Source: Borrelia sp. P9F1
Lineage (GTDB): Bacteria; Spirochaetota; Spirochaetia; Borreliales; Borreliaceae
DNA length: 64,000 nt
Assembly: GCF_030436115.1 (NCBI RefSeq)
Contig: NZ_CP129407.1
Span: forward strand, 652,502-716,501
Direction of reading: 5' to 3'
Shown: positions 47,900-57,998 of the stretch, in pieces
How the letters are laid out: each line of letters starts with the position of its first letter
Position numbering within the stretch: the stretch's first letter is position 1
Program-made: the position numbers and the translations under genes
Notes under the pieces: model-generated
The model's database searches: none
What the model was told of the DNA's origin: nothing
The model's input: only the letters and a program-made list of their open reading frames with translations

Positions 47900-49660
47900 A
47901 TGAGTAAGCTCTCTAAATTTGTACTAATAGTGATGGTAACGTTTTTTTCGTATCTTTTGGTGTCTCCTACCTTGGGGTGGTATTTTTTTACCGGAGGGGA
48001 AGATAAGAAAATTAGTTCGTATTCAAAGGAAGCCTTAAGGGATTATTCTAGGAAAGAGGCTTTTGATGCGCTTGTTAGACTTAAGGAGTTATACCGAAAG
48101 GATCCAGATGCGAATATTCCAGATGATTTGAGGCATTTAATACCAGTTGCAAAGAAAAACTACAAGGTTTATGGGAGAACTTTTCCTAGGTCTTTAAGTG
48201 TTAAGGCTTTGCGAGATGGGTTTTTGTCAGATTCCGATATTGAGGAACTCAGTCTTGAAATTTACAAACGTTATGAAAATGTAAAGAGAGATAGGAGTAG
48301 AATAATACAGCTTGGTCTTGATTTATCTGGGGGAATGAGTATTACTATCTCTCTTGATTATTCAGATCTTGAGAAAAAGTTGGGGCGGAGTTTGACTTCT
48401 TTGGAAAGGGAAGAATCCATTGAGCGTACAATGCAAATATTGAAAGAGAGAGTGGATACTTTCGGGCTTACAGAGCCTAAAATTATAAGAGAAGCAGGTG
48501 GTAGTAGAATTTTCTTGGATATCCCAGGGGAAAGGGATGAGAGTCGTGTTGATTCTCTTTTAAGTGGTAAAGGCAGTTTAAACTTTTATGTTGTTGACGA
48601 TGAGAGTACTTCTGTGCTTAATGATAAAATCTTGAAAGCCGGGCCTCTTTTTTCTATTTCTGAGATTAAAGATAATATGAATCTTGGTGAAAATAAGAAA
48701 ATTTTTCCTTGGTATTTTAAAGATTCTTATGGTGTTGATGATGAATCTAGTGTTCGCTACTATGTTGTGGACTCTAGTGTTGAAAATTCCTTTGATGGTG
48801 CACACATTAGGGATGCTGGGGTTTCAGGTGACCATAGAACCGGTAGGGATATGGTTACATTTAGCTTAGATAATGAAGGCAGTGAAAAATTTTTTGGATT
48901 TACTCAAAAGAACATTGGAAAGGCCTTGGCTGTGGTCATGGAGGGCAAGATTAAGTCGGTAGCTAGTATTAGTTATGCTATTGCTGGTGGAAATGTTTCA
49001 ATTCAGGGGGATTCTTTTGATAAAAAAGAGGCCAGCGAGCTTGCACTTGTTTTTAAAACGGCAGCTTTTCCAGTTGAAATAAAAATAGATGATCTTAGGG
49101 TTATTGGACCTACTATTGGGGAGAGGACAGTTGAGCTTGGGATAAAGGCATCTCTTCTTGCTCTTGTTTTAATTTTTCTGTTTATGTTGATTTATTACAG
49201 GGTTAGTGGCTTTGTGGCAGGATTTTCATTGGTTGTTTATAATTTATTTTTAATTCTAGCAATTCTGTCAGCTTTCAATTTTACTTTAACTCTTACGAGT
49301 ATTGCAGGTCTTGTACTAACTATGGGTATGGCTGTTGATATTAACATAATTATTTATGAGCGAATTAAAGAAGAGATGAGGAATGGTCGTAAATTTGAAA
49401 GAGCATTCGATGATGGATTTAAGAAAGCTTTTTGGACAATAATGGATTCAAATGTTACGACTTTTATTGCTGTCCTATTTTTGACTCTTCTTGGAACAGG
49501 AGTTATTCAGGGATTTGCGTGGTCTTTATCTGTTGGTATTGTAGCATCTCTTTTCAGCAGTTTAGTCTTTTCAAGGTTTATTTTAGAAGTTGTAGTTTCT
49601 TGCAATAAAAGCAAATTTGTAAGTATCTCTTGGAGTTCTCATTATGCAAAAAGTGTTTAG
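47900..49660 (+). CDS. secD: Protein translocase subunit SecD
   Basis: The RND-type membrane protein that uses proton motive force to finish protein export. The N-terminal helix (about 7-25) is followed by the D1 motif GLDLSGGMSITIS near residue 139, a large periplasmic domain, and five C-terminal helices with the conserved TLTSIAGLVLTMGMAVDINIIIYERIKEE region. In many bacteria D1 reads GLDLQGG; here it is GLDLSGG. At 586 residues it is full length. It overlaps secF by 17 nt. Confidence 0.96.
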   Translation: MSKLSKFVLIVMVTFFSYLLVSPTLGWYFFTGGEDKKISSYSKEALRDYSRKEAFDALVRLKELYRKDPDANIPDDLRHLIPVAKKNYKVYGRTFPRSLSVKALRDGFLSDSDIEELSLEIYKRYENVKRDRSRIIQLGLDLSGGMSITISLDYSDLEKKLGRSLTSLEREESIERTMQILKERVDTFGLTEPKIIREAGGSRIFLDIPGERDESRVDSLLSGKGSLNFYVVDDESTSVLNDKILKAGPLFSISEIKDNMNLGENKKIFPWYFKDSYGVDDESSVRYYVVDSSVENSFDGAHIRDAGVSGDHRTGRDMVTFSLDNEGSEKFFGFTQKNIGKALAVVMEGKIKSVASISYAIAGGNVSIQGDSFDKKEASELALVFKTAAFPVEIKIDDLRVIGPTIGERTVELGIKASLLALVLIFLFMLIYYRVSGFVAGFSLVVYNLFLILAILSAFNFTLTLTSIAGLVLTMGMAVDINIIIYERIKEEMRNGRKFERAFDDGFKKAFWTIMDSNVTTFIAVLFLTLLGTGVIQGFAWSLSVGIVASLFSSLVFSRFILEVVVSCNKSKFVSISWSSHYAKSV

Positions 49661-50543
49661 TTTTTTGAAATACGGAAATAGAGTAATGGTGCTTAGCCTC
49701 TTTGTGATTTTCTTGGGGTTTGTTTATACTTTTGTGTGTCATGGTGGGTATAATTGGGGGATAGATTTTTCTTCTGGAGTGAGTATCAATTTTGCTATAG
49801 AGAAGGCGGGGATTAAAGATGATGAAGTCAAGAAGATATTGTCTTCAATTTATAAAACATTTGAAGTTAATGAGATTATATCAGGTGATGAATTTAGGAG
49901 TCATTTTTCTGTTGTAGTGAAATCAGATGTCACTGATTATGCTTTTAAGAAAGACATACAAAGCAATTTACTTGAAAAATTAAAGACAGAATATCAGGTT
50001 AATGTTGAAATTCTTGATTCTTATTTTATTGATTCGAGTTTTTCCTCTACTTTAAGGACAAAATCAACGTTGTTGGTTTGTCTAACATTTGCACTTGTTT
50101 TAGTTTATGTGGCACTGAGATTTAGGTTAAGCTATGCTGTAGCATCAATATTTGCTACAATACATGACATACTTTTTGTGATTGCCTTTTTAGGGACTTT
50201 TAGGATAGAGATAAACAGTTCAATAATTGTTTCAATATTAACTATTATTGGGTATTCTTTAAATGACACTATAATCATCTTTGACAGAATTAGGGAGAAT
50301 TCTAGGATTCTTACTGGTACTTCATTTTTAAGTGTTTTAAACATAAGTATTGGGCAAACTTTATCAAGAACTGTTTTGACTTCTGTTACTACATTCGTTG
50401 CTGTTTTGTCTATTTATATATTTACTGAGGGCGCCATAAGGGATTTTTCTTTAATATTTATGGTAGGCGTGGTTGTTGGTACTTATTCTTCTATTTTTAT
50501 AGCCTCTCCTGTTCTTTTAAGTCTTTATAAAAAGATTAAATAA
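49644..50543 (+). CDS. secF: Protein translocase subunit SecF
   Basis: The partner of SecD, 299 residues, with an N-terminal helix (about 14-31), GIDFSSGVSINF as the conserved periplasmic motif, and the SILTIIGYSLNDTIIIFDRIREN membrane signature near residues 195-217. The start lies inside the end of secD (17-nt overlap) with a GGAG 7 nt before the ATG, so translation is coupled. It ends 23 nt before an unrelated unknown gene. Confidence 0.96.
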   Translation: MQKVFSFLKYGNRVMVLSLFVIFLGFVYTFVCHGGYNWGIDFSSGVSINFAIEKAGIKDDEVKKILSSIYKTFEVNEIISGDEFRSHFSVVVKSDVTDYAFKKDIQSNLLEKLKTEYQVNVEILDSYFIDSSFSSTLRTKSTLLVCLTFALVLVYVALRFRLSYAVASIFATIHDILFVIAFLGTFRIEINSSIIVSILTIIGYSLNDTIIIFDRIRENSRILTGTSFLSVLNISIGQTLSRTVLTSVTTFVAVLSIYIFTEGAIRDFSLIFMVGVVVGTYSSIFIASPVLLSLYKKIK

Positions 50544-50566
50544 CGTTTTTGTTATAATATGGTGAT

Positions 50567-51706
50567 ATGAAGTTTTTTGATTTTGGCTCTTTGGGGTTTT
50601 ATCGGTTTTTCGACTTTCAAAAACATCTCAATTTTAGTATTTTCAGGTACAGCTTAATAAATTATTACTCTTACAAGGAACAGTCAGGTCTTATTAATGA
50701 TGCTAACTTACTTAAAGATAAGATTGTATTTTTGGATAAGATCTATAAAGATATTATTAGAGTTATTCATAATTCTTCAAAGTTAGATTTTAACAAGGAA
50801 ATTTTTTATGATTCTTTAGGTATTATTAAAAGTCTAATAAAGAAGTATTACCCAGAATCAGAGTTTTTGGAATTAGAGGGTGAGGCACTTTTAAGTAATG
50901 AAGATATTTTTAATAAATTTTTAGATAAGCTCAGATATTTGAATTTTAGGGTGGATATTAGGCAAAAAATTGAAGAATTTGACAAGAGGAGCAAGACCCC
51001 ATGTTCTTGCATAAAGATAGCTACTTTTTTTATTCAGCAAGAATTTTTAGAAAGGCTTTCAAGTACGCTTGATTTCTTTTCTAATGAAGCTAATAATAAC
51101 AATTTAAATTTAATTAACAAAGAAATTGGTGATTACTATGAAAAAGTGGAGCAGATTAAAGTAAGCGAGAACATCAAGGAGACACACAAGAAGTTCATTA
51201 TAGAGCATACTAAAGAAAAAATATCAAAAATTATGAAGGAACATAGTCTTGATATATCCAAGTTGCTTGTTAAGGTTTCTCTACTAGATATTACTATTCA
51301 GTGTTTTGAGGCTTATTATTTAAATTTATTGGAAACACTTCACATACTATTGTCGATAAATAATATTATTGAAATTGGTTTAGATGAGTTACCAGATGCC
51401 ATTTTTAATGAGTGGAATGAATTTATTTATTTGCATAGAAAGGAATTCCAAAAGCTTGTTTTAATCTCAGATTATGTTTTTCAAAAAAGAATAATATCTA
51501 CAATAAATTCGGGGGGATGGAAATTTACATTTTTTACTCTTGCTCCTCGTCAAGGAGATATCGTTCAGTGCTCAATAGATATCAATAAAAATTTTACTAA
51601 TCTTGAAGAGGGTATTAAAGAGTATGAAATTAAAATAAGTAAACTGGAAGATTTTAAGCTTGAGTGTGAAAAAAAGTTGAAAAAATTTGAGCATTTATTC
51701 GGTTAG
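50567..51706 (+). CDS. Unknown helical protein
   Basis: A 379-residue, Lys/Glu/Ile-rich protein with no signal peptide or membrane helix. Long amphipathic stretches (about 180-240 and 350-375) suggest coiled coil. A central pair of cysteines, TPCSCIK at about 144-150, stands out, but I recognise no domain. It follows secF by 23 nt and precedes the HemW-like gene by 34 nt, all in one direction. It sits at the BB0654 position, so it is genus-conserved and likely real, with no functional clue. Confidence 0.75.
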   Translation: MKFFDFGSLGFYRFFDFQKHLNFSIFRYSLINYYSYKEQSGLINDANLLKDKIVFLDKIYKDIIRVIHNSSKLDFNKEIFYDSLGIIKSLIKKYYPESEFLELEGEALLSNEDIFNKFLDKLRYLNFRVDIRQKIEEFDKRSKTPCSCIKIATFFIQQEFLERLSSTLDFFSNEANNNNLNLINKEIGDYYEKVEQIKVSENIKETHKKFIIEHTKEKISKIMKEHSLDISKLLVKVSLLDITIQCFEAYYLNLLETLHILLSINNIIEIGLDELPDAIFNEWNEFIYLHRKEFQKLVLISDYVFQKRIISTINSGGWKFTFFTLAPRQGDIVQCSIDINKNFTNLEEGIKEYEIKISKLEDFKLECEKKLKKFEHLFG

Positions 51707-51740
51707 ACTTTTAAAGTGTATGTTTCTTTAAGAGCTTTAT

Positions 51741-52892
51741 ATGGCAGTTAAGTTTTTACCTTTAAGTGAATTAAGTGTTTATGTTGATCTTACCAACTGC
51801 TATAAGTCCTTTCACTTCGTTAAGATATTGAGTGATTTGGATTGTTACTTGGAAAACTTGGGTCATCCAAAAGTCAAGACATTTTATTTTAAATATAAAT
51901 CTAAGGCGGTAACGGCTAAGAGTTATGCTCATTTGGAGTCTTTTCTGTCTTCTTTATCCGAGAGGTTTAATTTTATTGAATTGGATGAGTTTACCTTTGA
52001 AGTTGGGCCTGAAGATATTGCGCTTTCTCTTTTAAGAGTTTTAAATGATTTTTTTGTTAGCAGAATTAGTCTTGATGTTAAAAGTTTTTCTTCAAAATTT
52101 CTAGGGATTATGGGATTTGCTAATATGTCCTTTAAGAGGGTGACTGTGGCAGTCGATAATATTCGTAAATTTAACTTTGATTTAAATGTTGATTTAAACA
52201 TCAATATTCCTTATCAAGAAAAAAGACATCTCAAGCTTGATTTAGTCAGATTGGTGGGGTGTGCACCCGATCATATATGTCTTTCAGAAATTTCGTTTGA
52301 TGAGAATAATTTTATTGCAGCTAGTTTAAATGGAACCAATTGTGATAGAAATAATGATAGAGCTGAAGATTTCTGGTTTTATTCTCTTGATTTTTTAGAA
52401 ACTAGTGGCTACATGAATTATGAAATTTCAAATTTTGCTTTAAGGGGATATGAAAGTAGACATAATTTAAGGTATTGGGAACTTAAGCCATATTTAGGTC
52501 TTGGGATGAGTTCCGTGAGTTTACTTATCGGTATTTATGAGAATGATCTTAAAGCTATAGTAAGAAAGGATGATGCTTTTTTAAGCAGAGAAGACTCTTT
52601 TGCAACTTTTGAAGTATTAAGTGATTTAGATTTTTTCATTTGTCATTTTATGACAAATTTTGGTACTAAAAAGGGACTTAATATCTCTCTTTTAGAGCAT
52701 AGGTTTATTTATAAAAAAGAAGATTTTGTTCAGTTTGTTGACTACCTTTTAAAGCTAAATAGAGCAGTTATTTTTAGTAATAATGTCCTTTATTTAGATG
52801 GAAATGAAAGGTTTAAGCTTGACTTCTATCTTCGGTTGATTAGGGAATATTTAATTGATAATTCCTTTAAGGTGAATCTCAAGTTTCTCTAA
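51741..52892 (+). CDS. HemW-like protein lacking the radical-SAM iron-sulfur motif
   Basis: Related to HemW/coproporphyrinogen dehydrogenase-type radical SAM proteins. Family landmarks remain: [29 protein letters not shown], and [21 protein letters not shown] followed by YLGLGMSS. However, the N-terminal cluster motif (normally C-x3-C-x2-C after the first strand) reads C20-YKS-F24-HF-V27, so two of three cysteines are gone. It should not bind a standard 4Fe-4S cluster or cleave SAM. Loss fits an organism reported to do without iron and haem. It may be a retained scaffold or haem-independent protein. It overlaps rpiA, which converges on it, by 14 nt. Confidence 0.82.
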   Translation: MAVKFLPLSELSVYVDLTNCYKSFHFVKILSDLDCYLENLGHPKVKTFYFKYKSKAVTAKSYAHLESFLSSLSERFNFIELDEFTFEVGPEDIALSLLRVLNDFFVSRISLDVKSFSSKFLGIMGFANMSFKRVTVAVDNIRKFNFDLNVDLNINIPYQEKRHLKLDLVRLVGCAPDHICLSEISFDENNFIAASLNGTNCDRNNDRAEDFWFYSLDFLETSGYMNYEISNFALRGYESRHNLRYWELKPYLGLGMSSVSLLIGIYENDLKAIVRKDDAFLSREDSFATFEVLSDLDFFICHFMTNFGTKKGLNISLLEHRFIYKKEDFVQFVDYLLKLNRAVIFSNNVLYLDGNERFKLDFYLRLIREYLIDNSFKVNLKFL

Positions 52893-53571
52893 TTTGCCCA
52901 TTTTGATAGTATATGACTCTGGTGTTTTTATGATTAAAAATACCGATTTCAAGCACCCCTGGGAATAGTTTGAAATATTTCTCAACACCTTCGGGATTTT
53001 CAATGCTCATTGCTACGTCTAGGATGTAGTTGTTATTATCAGTTATTATTGGTCCCGCTTTAGACTTGCAGGTTCTAAGTACAGGACTGAAGTTCATTTT
53101 TTCTAGTCTCGCCTTAATAAATTCAACAGAATCTTGAGCCACCTCAATTGGTACGGAAGTTTTTTCACCTAAAGATGTTACAATTTTCGTTTCATCTGCA
53201 ATAATTAGCAACTCCTCAGAATTGTAAGCTACTACCTTTTCCATTAAATGAGCTGCTCCCCCGCCTTTTATCAGTGCTTTCTTGTCTAATAAGATCTCAT
53301 CGGCTCCATCAATCGTGATATCTATATTTTTGCCAAATTTTGTAAAATTAGATACGTATGAAATTTTTTCTCTTGCAAGCAAATGTTTGGTACCACTGCT
53401 TGTAGGGTAGATTTCTAAATCTTTCAAAGATCCAGATCTTATTTTTTCGCTTAAATATTTAATTGCATAAAAGACAGTTGTTCCCGTTCCAACACCCAGA
53501 CGCATACCACTTCTTAAATAATGCTCAACAGCATATTTCGCAGTCAACTTTTTTTGCTCTTCAATTTCCAT
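52879..53571 (-). CDS. rpiA: Ribose-5-phosphate isomerase A
   Basis: Interconverts ribulose-5-P and ribose-5-P, linking the pentose pathway to nucleotide synthesis. It is 230 residues with [14 protein letters not shown] (phosphate binding) near 25-38, the catalytic-aspartate DGADEI motif, and [11 protein letters not shown]. Translation begins at 53571 with AAGGG 9 nt upstream. The ribosome-binding site lies in one arm of an inverted repeat. Its stop lies within the convergent HemW-like gene. Confidence 0.95.
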   Translation of the reverse strand: MEIEEQKKLTAKYAVEHYLRSGMRLGVGTGTTVFYAIKYLSEKIRSGSLKDLEIYPTSSGTKHLLAREKISYVSNFTKFGKNIDITIDGADEILLDKKALIKGGGAAHLMEKVVAYNSEELLIIADETKIVTSLGEKTSVPIEVAQDSVEFIKARLEKMNFSPVLRTCKSKAGPIITDNNNYILDVAMSIENPEGVEKYFKLFPGVLEIGIFNHKNTRVIYYQNGQIRET

Positions 53572-53576
53572 TACAA

Positions 53577-53629
53577 ATTACCCTTAACCACATAGTGCTA
53601 ATTATCTCACTAAGGGTAATACAATTATA
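53577..53629 (-). promoter_or_regulatory. rpiA promoter and leader hairpin covering the ribosome-binding site
   Basis: On the minus strand TATAAT (53624-53629) puts transcription start near 53617-53620. The transcript would open with ATTACCCTTA (53611-53620), which pairs perfectly with TAAGGGTAAT (53577-53586) across a 24-nt loop. The right arm contains the AAGGG used by rpiA. A -35 box is weak. Confidence 0.5.
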
Positions 53630-53647
53630 CTATATGTTCTAATAGCA

Positions 53648-53677
53648 TTGTCTGGCATTGCATGCTACACATATAAT
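53648..53677 (+). promoter_or_regulatory. Possible gpmA promoter
   Basis: TTGTCT (53648-53653), 18 nt, TATAAT (53672-53677), flanked by TAGCAT/ATGCTA (53643-53667). A second TATAAT at 53725-53730 lies closer to the gene without a good -35. Confidence 0.4.
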
Positions 53678-53772
53678 GGTTAATACCTCTTACTTATTAA
53701 CATTAGTTTCATTTTGTGCTAGCTTATAATTTAAGGCGTTGTTAAAAATAAAAACATTTCTTAGGAGATTTT

Positions 53773-54519
53773 ATGTATAAGTTGGTTTTGGTTCGGCATG
53801 GTGAGAGTGAGTGGAACAGGGAGAATCTTTTCACAGGCTGGACGGATGTTAAGCTGTCTGAAAAAGGCATTGCTGAGGCTTTGGATGGTGGTAAAGTCCT
53901 TAAACGAGAAGGTTACTTTTTCGATATTGCTTTTAGTTCAGTATTAGTAAGAGCAAATGATACTTTAAATATTATTTTGAGTGAATTGGGGCAATCTTAT
54001 ATTGATGTGGAGAAATCTTGGAGACTTAATGAGAGGCACTACGGAGCTTTACAGGGGTTAAATAAGGCTGAAACGGCTGCTAAGTACGGAGAAGATAAGG
54101 TGTTGGTTTGGAGGCGTAGCTATGATGTTCCTCCCATGCCCTTGGAGGAGACTGATAATCGGCATCCAATTCATGATTTAAGATACAAGGGGATTCCTAG
54201 AAATGAACTTCCTTCAACAGAGTGTCTAAGGGATACTGTTGCAAGGGTTATTCCTTATTGGACAGATAAGATTGCTAGGGCTGTTCTTGAGGGCAAGAGG
54301 GTTATTATTGCTGCTCATGGTAATTCTTTAAGAGCTCTTGTTAAGTATCTTGACAATATGAGTGAGAATGAGATTTTAAAGCTTAATATTCCCACTGGTA
54401 TTCCTTTGGTTTATGAACTCGACAAGGATTTAAGACCTATGAAGCACTACTACTTGGGAGATGAAGATAAGATCAGAGCTGCAATGGAATCTGTTGCTAA
54501 TCAAGGGAAAGCAAAGTAG
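53773..54519 (+). CDS. gpmA: 2,3-bisphosphoglycerate-dependent phosphoglycerate mutase
   Basis: Interconverts 3- and 2-phosphoglycerate in glycolysis. The RHGESEWN motif carries the phospho-histidine H9, followed by [25 protein letters not shown] and the second catalytic histidine in [10 protein letters not shown] are intact. At 248 residues it has the cofactor-dependent length (about 250), not that of the 500-residue independent type. A TTAGGAG precedes the ATG by 6 nt. It ends before a hairpin shared with lysK. Confidence 0.97.
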   Translation: MYKLVLVRHGESEWNRENLFTGWTDVKLSEKGIAEALDGGKVLKREGYFFDIAFSSVLVRANDTLNIILSELGQSYIDVEKSWRLNERHYGALQGLNKAETAAKYGEDKVLVWRRSYDVPPMPLEETDNRHPIHDLRYKGIPRNELPSTECLRDTVARVIPYWTDKIARAVLEGKRVIIAAHGNSLRALVKYLDNMSENEILKLNIPTGIPLVYELDKDLRPMKHYYLGDEDKIRAAMESVANQGKAK

Positions 54520-54541
54520 AAAACTTATTTTGTAAATACTG

Positions 54542-54573
54542 ACGCAGGAGGGTAGGTTATTTAACTCTTGCGT
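54542..54573. terminator. Hairpin between gpmA and the convergent LysRS gene
   Basis: ACGCAGGAG (54542-54550) pairs with CTCTTGCGT (54565-54573), 9 bp with one G-T and a 14-nt loop. It may end transcription both ways, but T runs are short. Confidence 0.5.
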
Positions 54574-54588
54574 TTCGATGTAAAAACC

Positions 54589-56160
54589 TCAGGAATGAAT
54601 TGATTGTTTTACAATTTCTTCGAACTTTGTAAGGCCAATTATCTTAATAAATCCCGCTAACCTAGGGCCCTTGTCTTTATTAATTAGTATGTTGTAGATT
54701 TGTTTGAATAACGAAGGGGGCTCGATGTTGTTGTTTCGTGCAATGTTATAAATTTCATCTTGAATGTCTTTTTCAACTATGTTCTCGAAACCATCTTTCA
54801 AAAATTCTAGTAATTGTTTTACTGCTTGTTTGTAGTCCCGTTTTAGGGGTTCGATGTTGTCAAAATTAGACCTTAATGAGAATTTAAAATCCTCAGGAGC
54901 GTAGTTTTTTACCCAGTTAAATGCACAGTCAATTTTATTAATAAGTTTTTCTTTATGGAACTCCTTTACATCGCTTAAATAGTTCAGAATTCTATTCTTA
55001 TCCCCTTCGAAAATCTGGCAAAGAACACTTAAATGCCTGAAGCCAATTTGGTAGGGGATTTCCTTGTCTGGTAATTTTGGTTGAGACAATTCGTAAATTC
55101 TTTTAAAAGCCTCCTGCTTACTTTCCTTAATAGTCTCAATTCCATAATATACTCTTTCAAATTTATCGTAATCTTCATATATTTTTATTACATCAAGGTC
55201 AAATGATATTGAAAACTCTATGTTAGGTTTTGTTGATGCAAACAAAAATCTTGTTATCTCAGGAGTGTATATTTCAAGTACATCTTTTAAAGACACAACA
55301 TCTCCAGAAGATGAAGATATTTTTCCTCCTCGACCTTTAATTGATATGAAATCGTATTGAAATGTTATAGGAGCAGTCCCTCCAAAAATTTTTACAATCT
55401 CTATTGAAGTATCAAAACTGCCTCCACTGCTGTGATGATCCTTTCCAGCAGGTTCAAAGTCAACATCTTCATATTTCCACCGCATCGGCCAGTCAATTCT
55501 CCATGGAAGCTTTACAGCCCACGTTTGCCTTAAATCAAGAGACTCCTTACACCCACATTCGCAGTAATATTTAATAGAATAGCAGCCATCATAACTTACT
55601 ACGTTCGTAGTATCTCTGTTGCACTTAGTGCAAAAGACACTAACAGGATACCAATTGGCTTCGAGATTTGTTGTTCTATGTTCATTTAAAGCCTGTGCTA
55701 TTTCATCTTTATGATCCAGTGCAAACTTAATCTGGCTTGAATAATTACTTGACATGTACCTTAAGGACTGGTCTATAAATTCTGGATTAATGCCTAACAC
55801 GGGTAAATAGCGAGCAAATTCAACTTCGTTCGCTTTTGCATAGCTTGATTCATCAGTTTTTGTATCAGGAACTCTCGTTATGGCCTGTCTTAAATAAGAT
55901 GCAAGTAATTCTTGATTCGGCATATTCTTAGGCACTTTTCTAAATACATCGTAATTGTCCCAAGAATATATAAATCTCACATTTCGGCCCATATCTTTCA
56001 ATGCTCTTGCCACAAGATCAACAGAAATCACCTCTCTAAAGTTTCCAATATGTACAGTTCCTGACGGAGTAATACCGGATGCAACCGTATACTGTTCCTT
56101 TTCTCCTTTCTCCTCTATAATCCTTTTCGCGTAAAAATCTGCCCAGTGAGCCGCTCTCAT
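54589..56160 (-). CDS. lysK: Class I (archaeal-type) lysyl-tRNA synthetase
   Basis: Charges tRNA-Lys using a class I Rossmann catalytic fold, unlike the class II enzyme of most bacteria. The HIGH motif is in [14 protein letters not shown] at 32-45; the KMSKS-equivalent is [10 protein letters not shown] in the middle. A zinc-like region CTKCNRDT followed by [11 protein letters not shown] is also present. At 523 residues it is normal. Spirochetes are the classic bacterial holders of this enzyme, acquired by transfer from archaea (established). It is downstream of era on the same strand, 74 nt apart. Confidence 0.95.
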   Translation of the reverse strand: MRAAHWADFYAKRIIEEKGEKEQYTVASGITPSGTVHIGNFREVISVDLVARALKDMGRNVRFIYSWDNYDVFRKVPKNMPNQELLASYLRQAITRVPDTKTDESSYAKANEVEFARYLPVLGINPEFIDQSLRYMSSNYSSQIKFALDHKDEIAQALNEHRTTNLEANWYPVSVFCTKCNRDTTNVVSYDGCYSIKYYCECGCKESLDLRQTWAVKLPWRIDWPMRWKYEDVDFEPAGKDHHSSGGSFDTSIEIVKIFGGTAPITFQYDFISIKGRGGKISSSSGDVVSLKDVLEIYTPEITRFLFASTKPNIEFSISFDLDVIKIYEDYDKFERVYYGIETIKESKQEAFKRIYELSQPKLPDKEIPYQIGFRHLSVLCQIFEGDKNRILNYLSDVKEFHKEKLINKIDCAFNWVKNYAPEDFKFSLRSNFDNIEPLKRDYKQAVKQLLEFLKDGFENIVEKDIQDEIYNIARNNNIEPPSLFKQIYNILINKDKGPRLAGFIKIIGLTKFEEIVKQSIHS

Positions 56161-56234
56161 AATACTACTCCCATCAAAGCACTAATTCTATCATTCTGTT
56201 TTTTTTGTTTCAAGGTTTTAAAAATAGTATCTTT

Positions 56235-57107
56235 TTAATTTACTAATCTTTGAATTAGCTTGTTTTCCTTATTCCAGTTTTTCTTTAATTTGACTTGTAA
56301 GAAGAGATTGCATCTCCTTTCAAATATTTCTGATATTTTTGCTCTGCCCTTCTCTCCAATTGTTTTTATCCCCTTACCTTCCTTACCGACTATTATTCCC
56401 TTTTGACTTTCACTCGCTACAATAATATTTGCTCTGATGAAAAGATTTCGCCTTCTTTCTTCTAAAGTGTCAATTTCTACATATAAAGAATAAGGTAATT
56501 CTTCTTTAAGATTTTTAATTACCACTCCTCTAATTATTTCGCTAATTCTTAAATTCATTTCTTGATCTGTGTAATATTCTTCTGGATAGTAAAGAGGTCC
56601 TTCTTTGAAATTTTCGTAAATCTTGCTTTTTAGCTCCTCGACATTAATTTTCTTCTCCGCAGATATTTTGATAATATTCTCTTTCTTAATACCTTCTTTT
56701 TCCAAAAATAGCATTATTTCCTCTATTTTTGTTTTCTTAATATCAATTTTGTTTATTACTACTAAAAAATTTACTTTGGATTTAATAATTATTTTCAGTA
56801 TCTCATTTTCTTCATCAGCAGGATTGTCTTGAATGTCAATTACGTAAAGGATCAATTCTGCCTCTGTAAATGAAGAATATACATTATTCATCAGAGCTAT
56901 ATTAAATTTTTTTTTACTTAAGTGAAATCCTGGAGTGTCTATGAAGACAATTTGACCTCTTTTATCTGTAAATATTCCTTTTATTTTATTTCTAGTAGTT
57001 TGTGGGGTAGGTGAGATAATTGATATTTGATGTCCACATATTGAATTTAAAAGAGTAGATTTTCCCGTTGAGGGTCTACCTACTATTGCTACAAATCCTG
57101 ATTTCAT
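56235..57107 (-). CDS. era: GTPase Era
   Basis: A small-subunit assembly GTPase that binds the 3' end of 16S rRNA. G1 is GRPSTGKST (10-18), G3 DTPG (57-60) and G4 NKID (119-122). The G1 reads GRPSTGKST where most Era proteins have GRPNVGKST. The C-terminal KH domain has [21 protein letters not shown]. At 290 residues it is full length. AGGAAG precedes the ATG. It is divergent from the zinc-ribbon gene at 57212. Confidence 0.95.
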   Translation of the reverse strand: MKSGFVAIVGRPSTGKSTLLNSICGHQISIISPTPQTTRNKIKGIFTDKRGQIVFIDTPGFHLSKKKFNIALMNNVYSSFTEAELILYVIDIQDNPADEENEILKIIIKSKVNFLVVINKIDIKKTKIEEIMLFLEKEGIKKENIIKISAEKKINVEELKSKIYENFKEGPLYYPEEYYTDQEMNLRISEIIRGVVIKNLKEELPYSLYVEIDTLEERRRNLFIRANIIVASESQKGIIVGKEGKGIKTIGEKGRAKISEIFERRCNLFLQVKLKKNWNKENKLIQRLVN

Positions 57108-57211
57108 TTTAATCTTCCTGCCTTGAGTACAATAATATATTTTTTATCAAAATTAATGTATACTTGTTTCCAAGTTAATTTGTCTAAGACTTCATTTTAA
57201 AGGATTATCGT

Positions 57212-57568
57212 TTGAAGAAGGGCAGTTTTGAGGTTTTTTGTGAGCAATGCGGAGAAAAGGTAGGACTTAATAAGTCTGAGTGTCCTAGTTGCCGGTCTAA
57301 ATTGGGGGATATTGAGTGTCCAAATTGTGGGTATGTTGGGGTTGTTTCTGAGTTTGGAGAGGGTTGCCCGAGGTGTGATTATAGTCCTTTTGAAGAACTT
57401 AAAGAGACTCCTTTTAAAAGGAAGCAAAGGGTAAAAACTAGGCGTTCTTGGAATGATGTTGTCCTTTTTAAGCCAATATTTAATTTTGGACTTACGGCTA
57501 ATGTCATGCTTTACTTATTTTCTGGATTTTTGATAGTTTTGTTCTTCATGTATGTTTTCTTTTTTTAA
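57212..57568 (+). CDS. Zinc-ribbon membrane protein of unknown function
   Basis: 118 residues: two CxxC pairs near the N-terminus (FCEQCGEK, CPSCRSK), a second ribbon (ECPNCGYV, CPRCDYS), a basic linker (KRKQRVKTRR) and one C-terminal transmembrane helix (about 96-118). This gives a cytoplasmic double zinc ribbon tethered to the membrane. It starts at a TTG (57212) with AAAGGA 7 nt upstream. It begins the co-directional run 57.2-58.4 kb. Function unknown; such proteins often dock to nucleic acids or protein partners. Confidence 0.78.
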   Translation: MKKGSFEVFCEQCGEKVGLNKSECPSCRSKLGDIECPNCGYVGVVSEFGEGCPRCDYSPFEELKETPFKRKQRVKTRRSWNDVVLFKPIFNFGLTANVMLYLFSGFLIVLFFMYVFFF

Positions 57569-57582
57569 GGATAACTTAATAT

Positions 57583-57996
57583 ATGGGAATTACAATTTTT
57601 TATTTGTTTTCTATTTTTTTGTCTTTTAAGATGGGGGATGGTGTTGCGTCTGTGCAGAATAATGTTCGCCAAAATTCTGTTTTTTATTACGATGTTGAAG
57701 AGGTTGAATTTTCTTATGCTAAAACTCAGACTTTGAAGTTTGAAGGCAAGGCGCACATAAGATATGCTTACTTTAATTTTGATGCAGATAAACTTTATTC
57801 GTATACTTTTGTTTTTGATAAAAAATTGATTTCTCAATATGCTATTTTCCTTAGTGTTAAAGAAAAATTTGGAGAAGCTAGTGTTGTAACTCCTTTTAAT
57901 TATTGTTGGGATATTGGTGATTTTGTTATTGCCTTAAATGGTAATATCTTGAGGATGACTCTTAAGCCTTATGTGCGTGGAGAAAATAAACTCTGA
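57583..57996 (+). CDS. Exported protein of unknown function
   Basis: A 137-residue protein with a short N-terminal hydrophobic signal (about 3-16, FYLFSIFLSF) and a beta-rich mature part (AHIRYAYFNFDADKLYSY, KLISQYAIF). I recognise no domain; its length and pattern suggest a small periplasmic beta-barrel-like or lipocalin-type fold, only as a guess. It follows the zinc-ribbon gene by 14 nt and precedes the DUF192 gene by 2 nt, so it is surely in the same operon. Confidence 0.75.
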   Translation: MGITIFYLFSIFLSFKMGDGVASVQNNVRQNSVFYYDVEEVEFSYAKTQTLKFEGKAHIRYAYFNFDADKLYSYTFVFDKKLISQYAIFLSVKEKFGEASVVTPFNYCWDIGDFVIALNGNILRMTLKPYVRGENKL

Positions 57997-57998
57997 GG

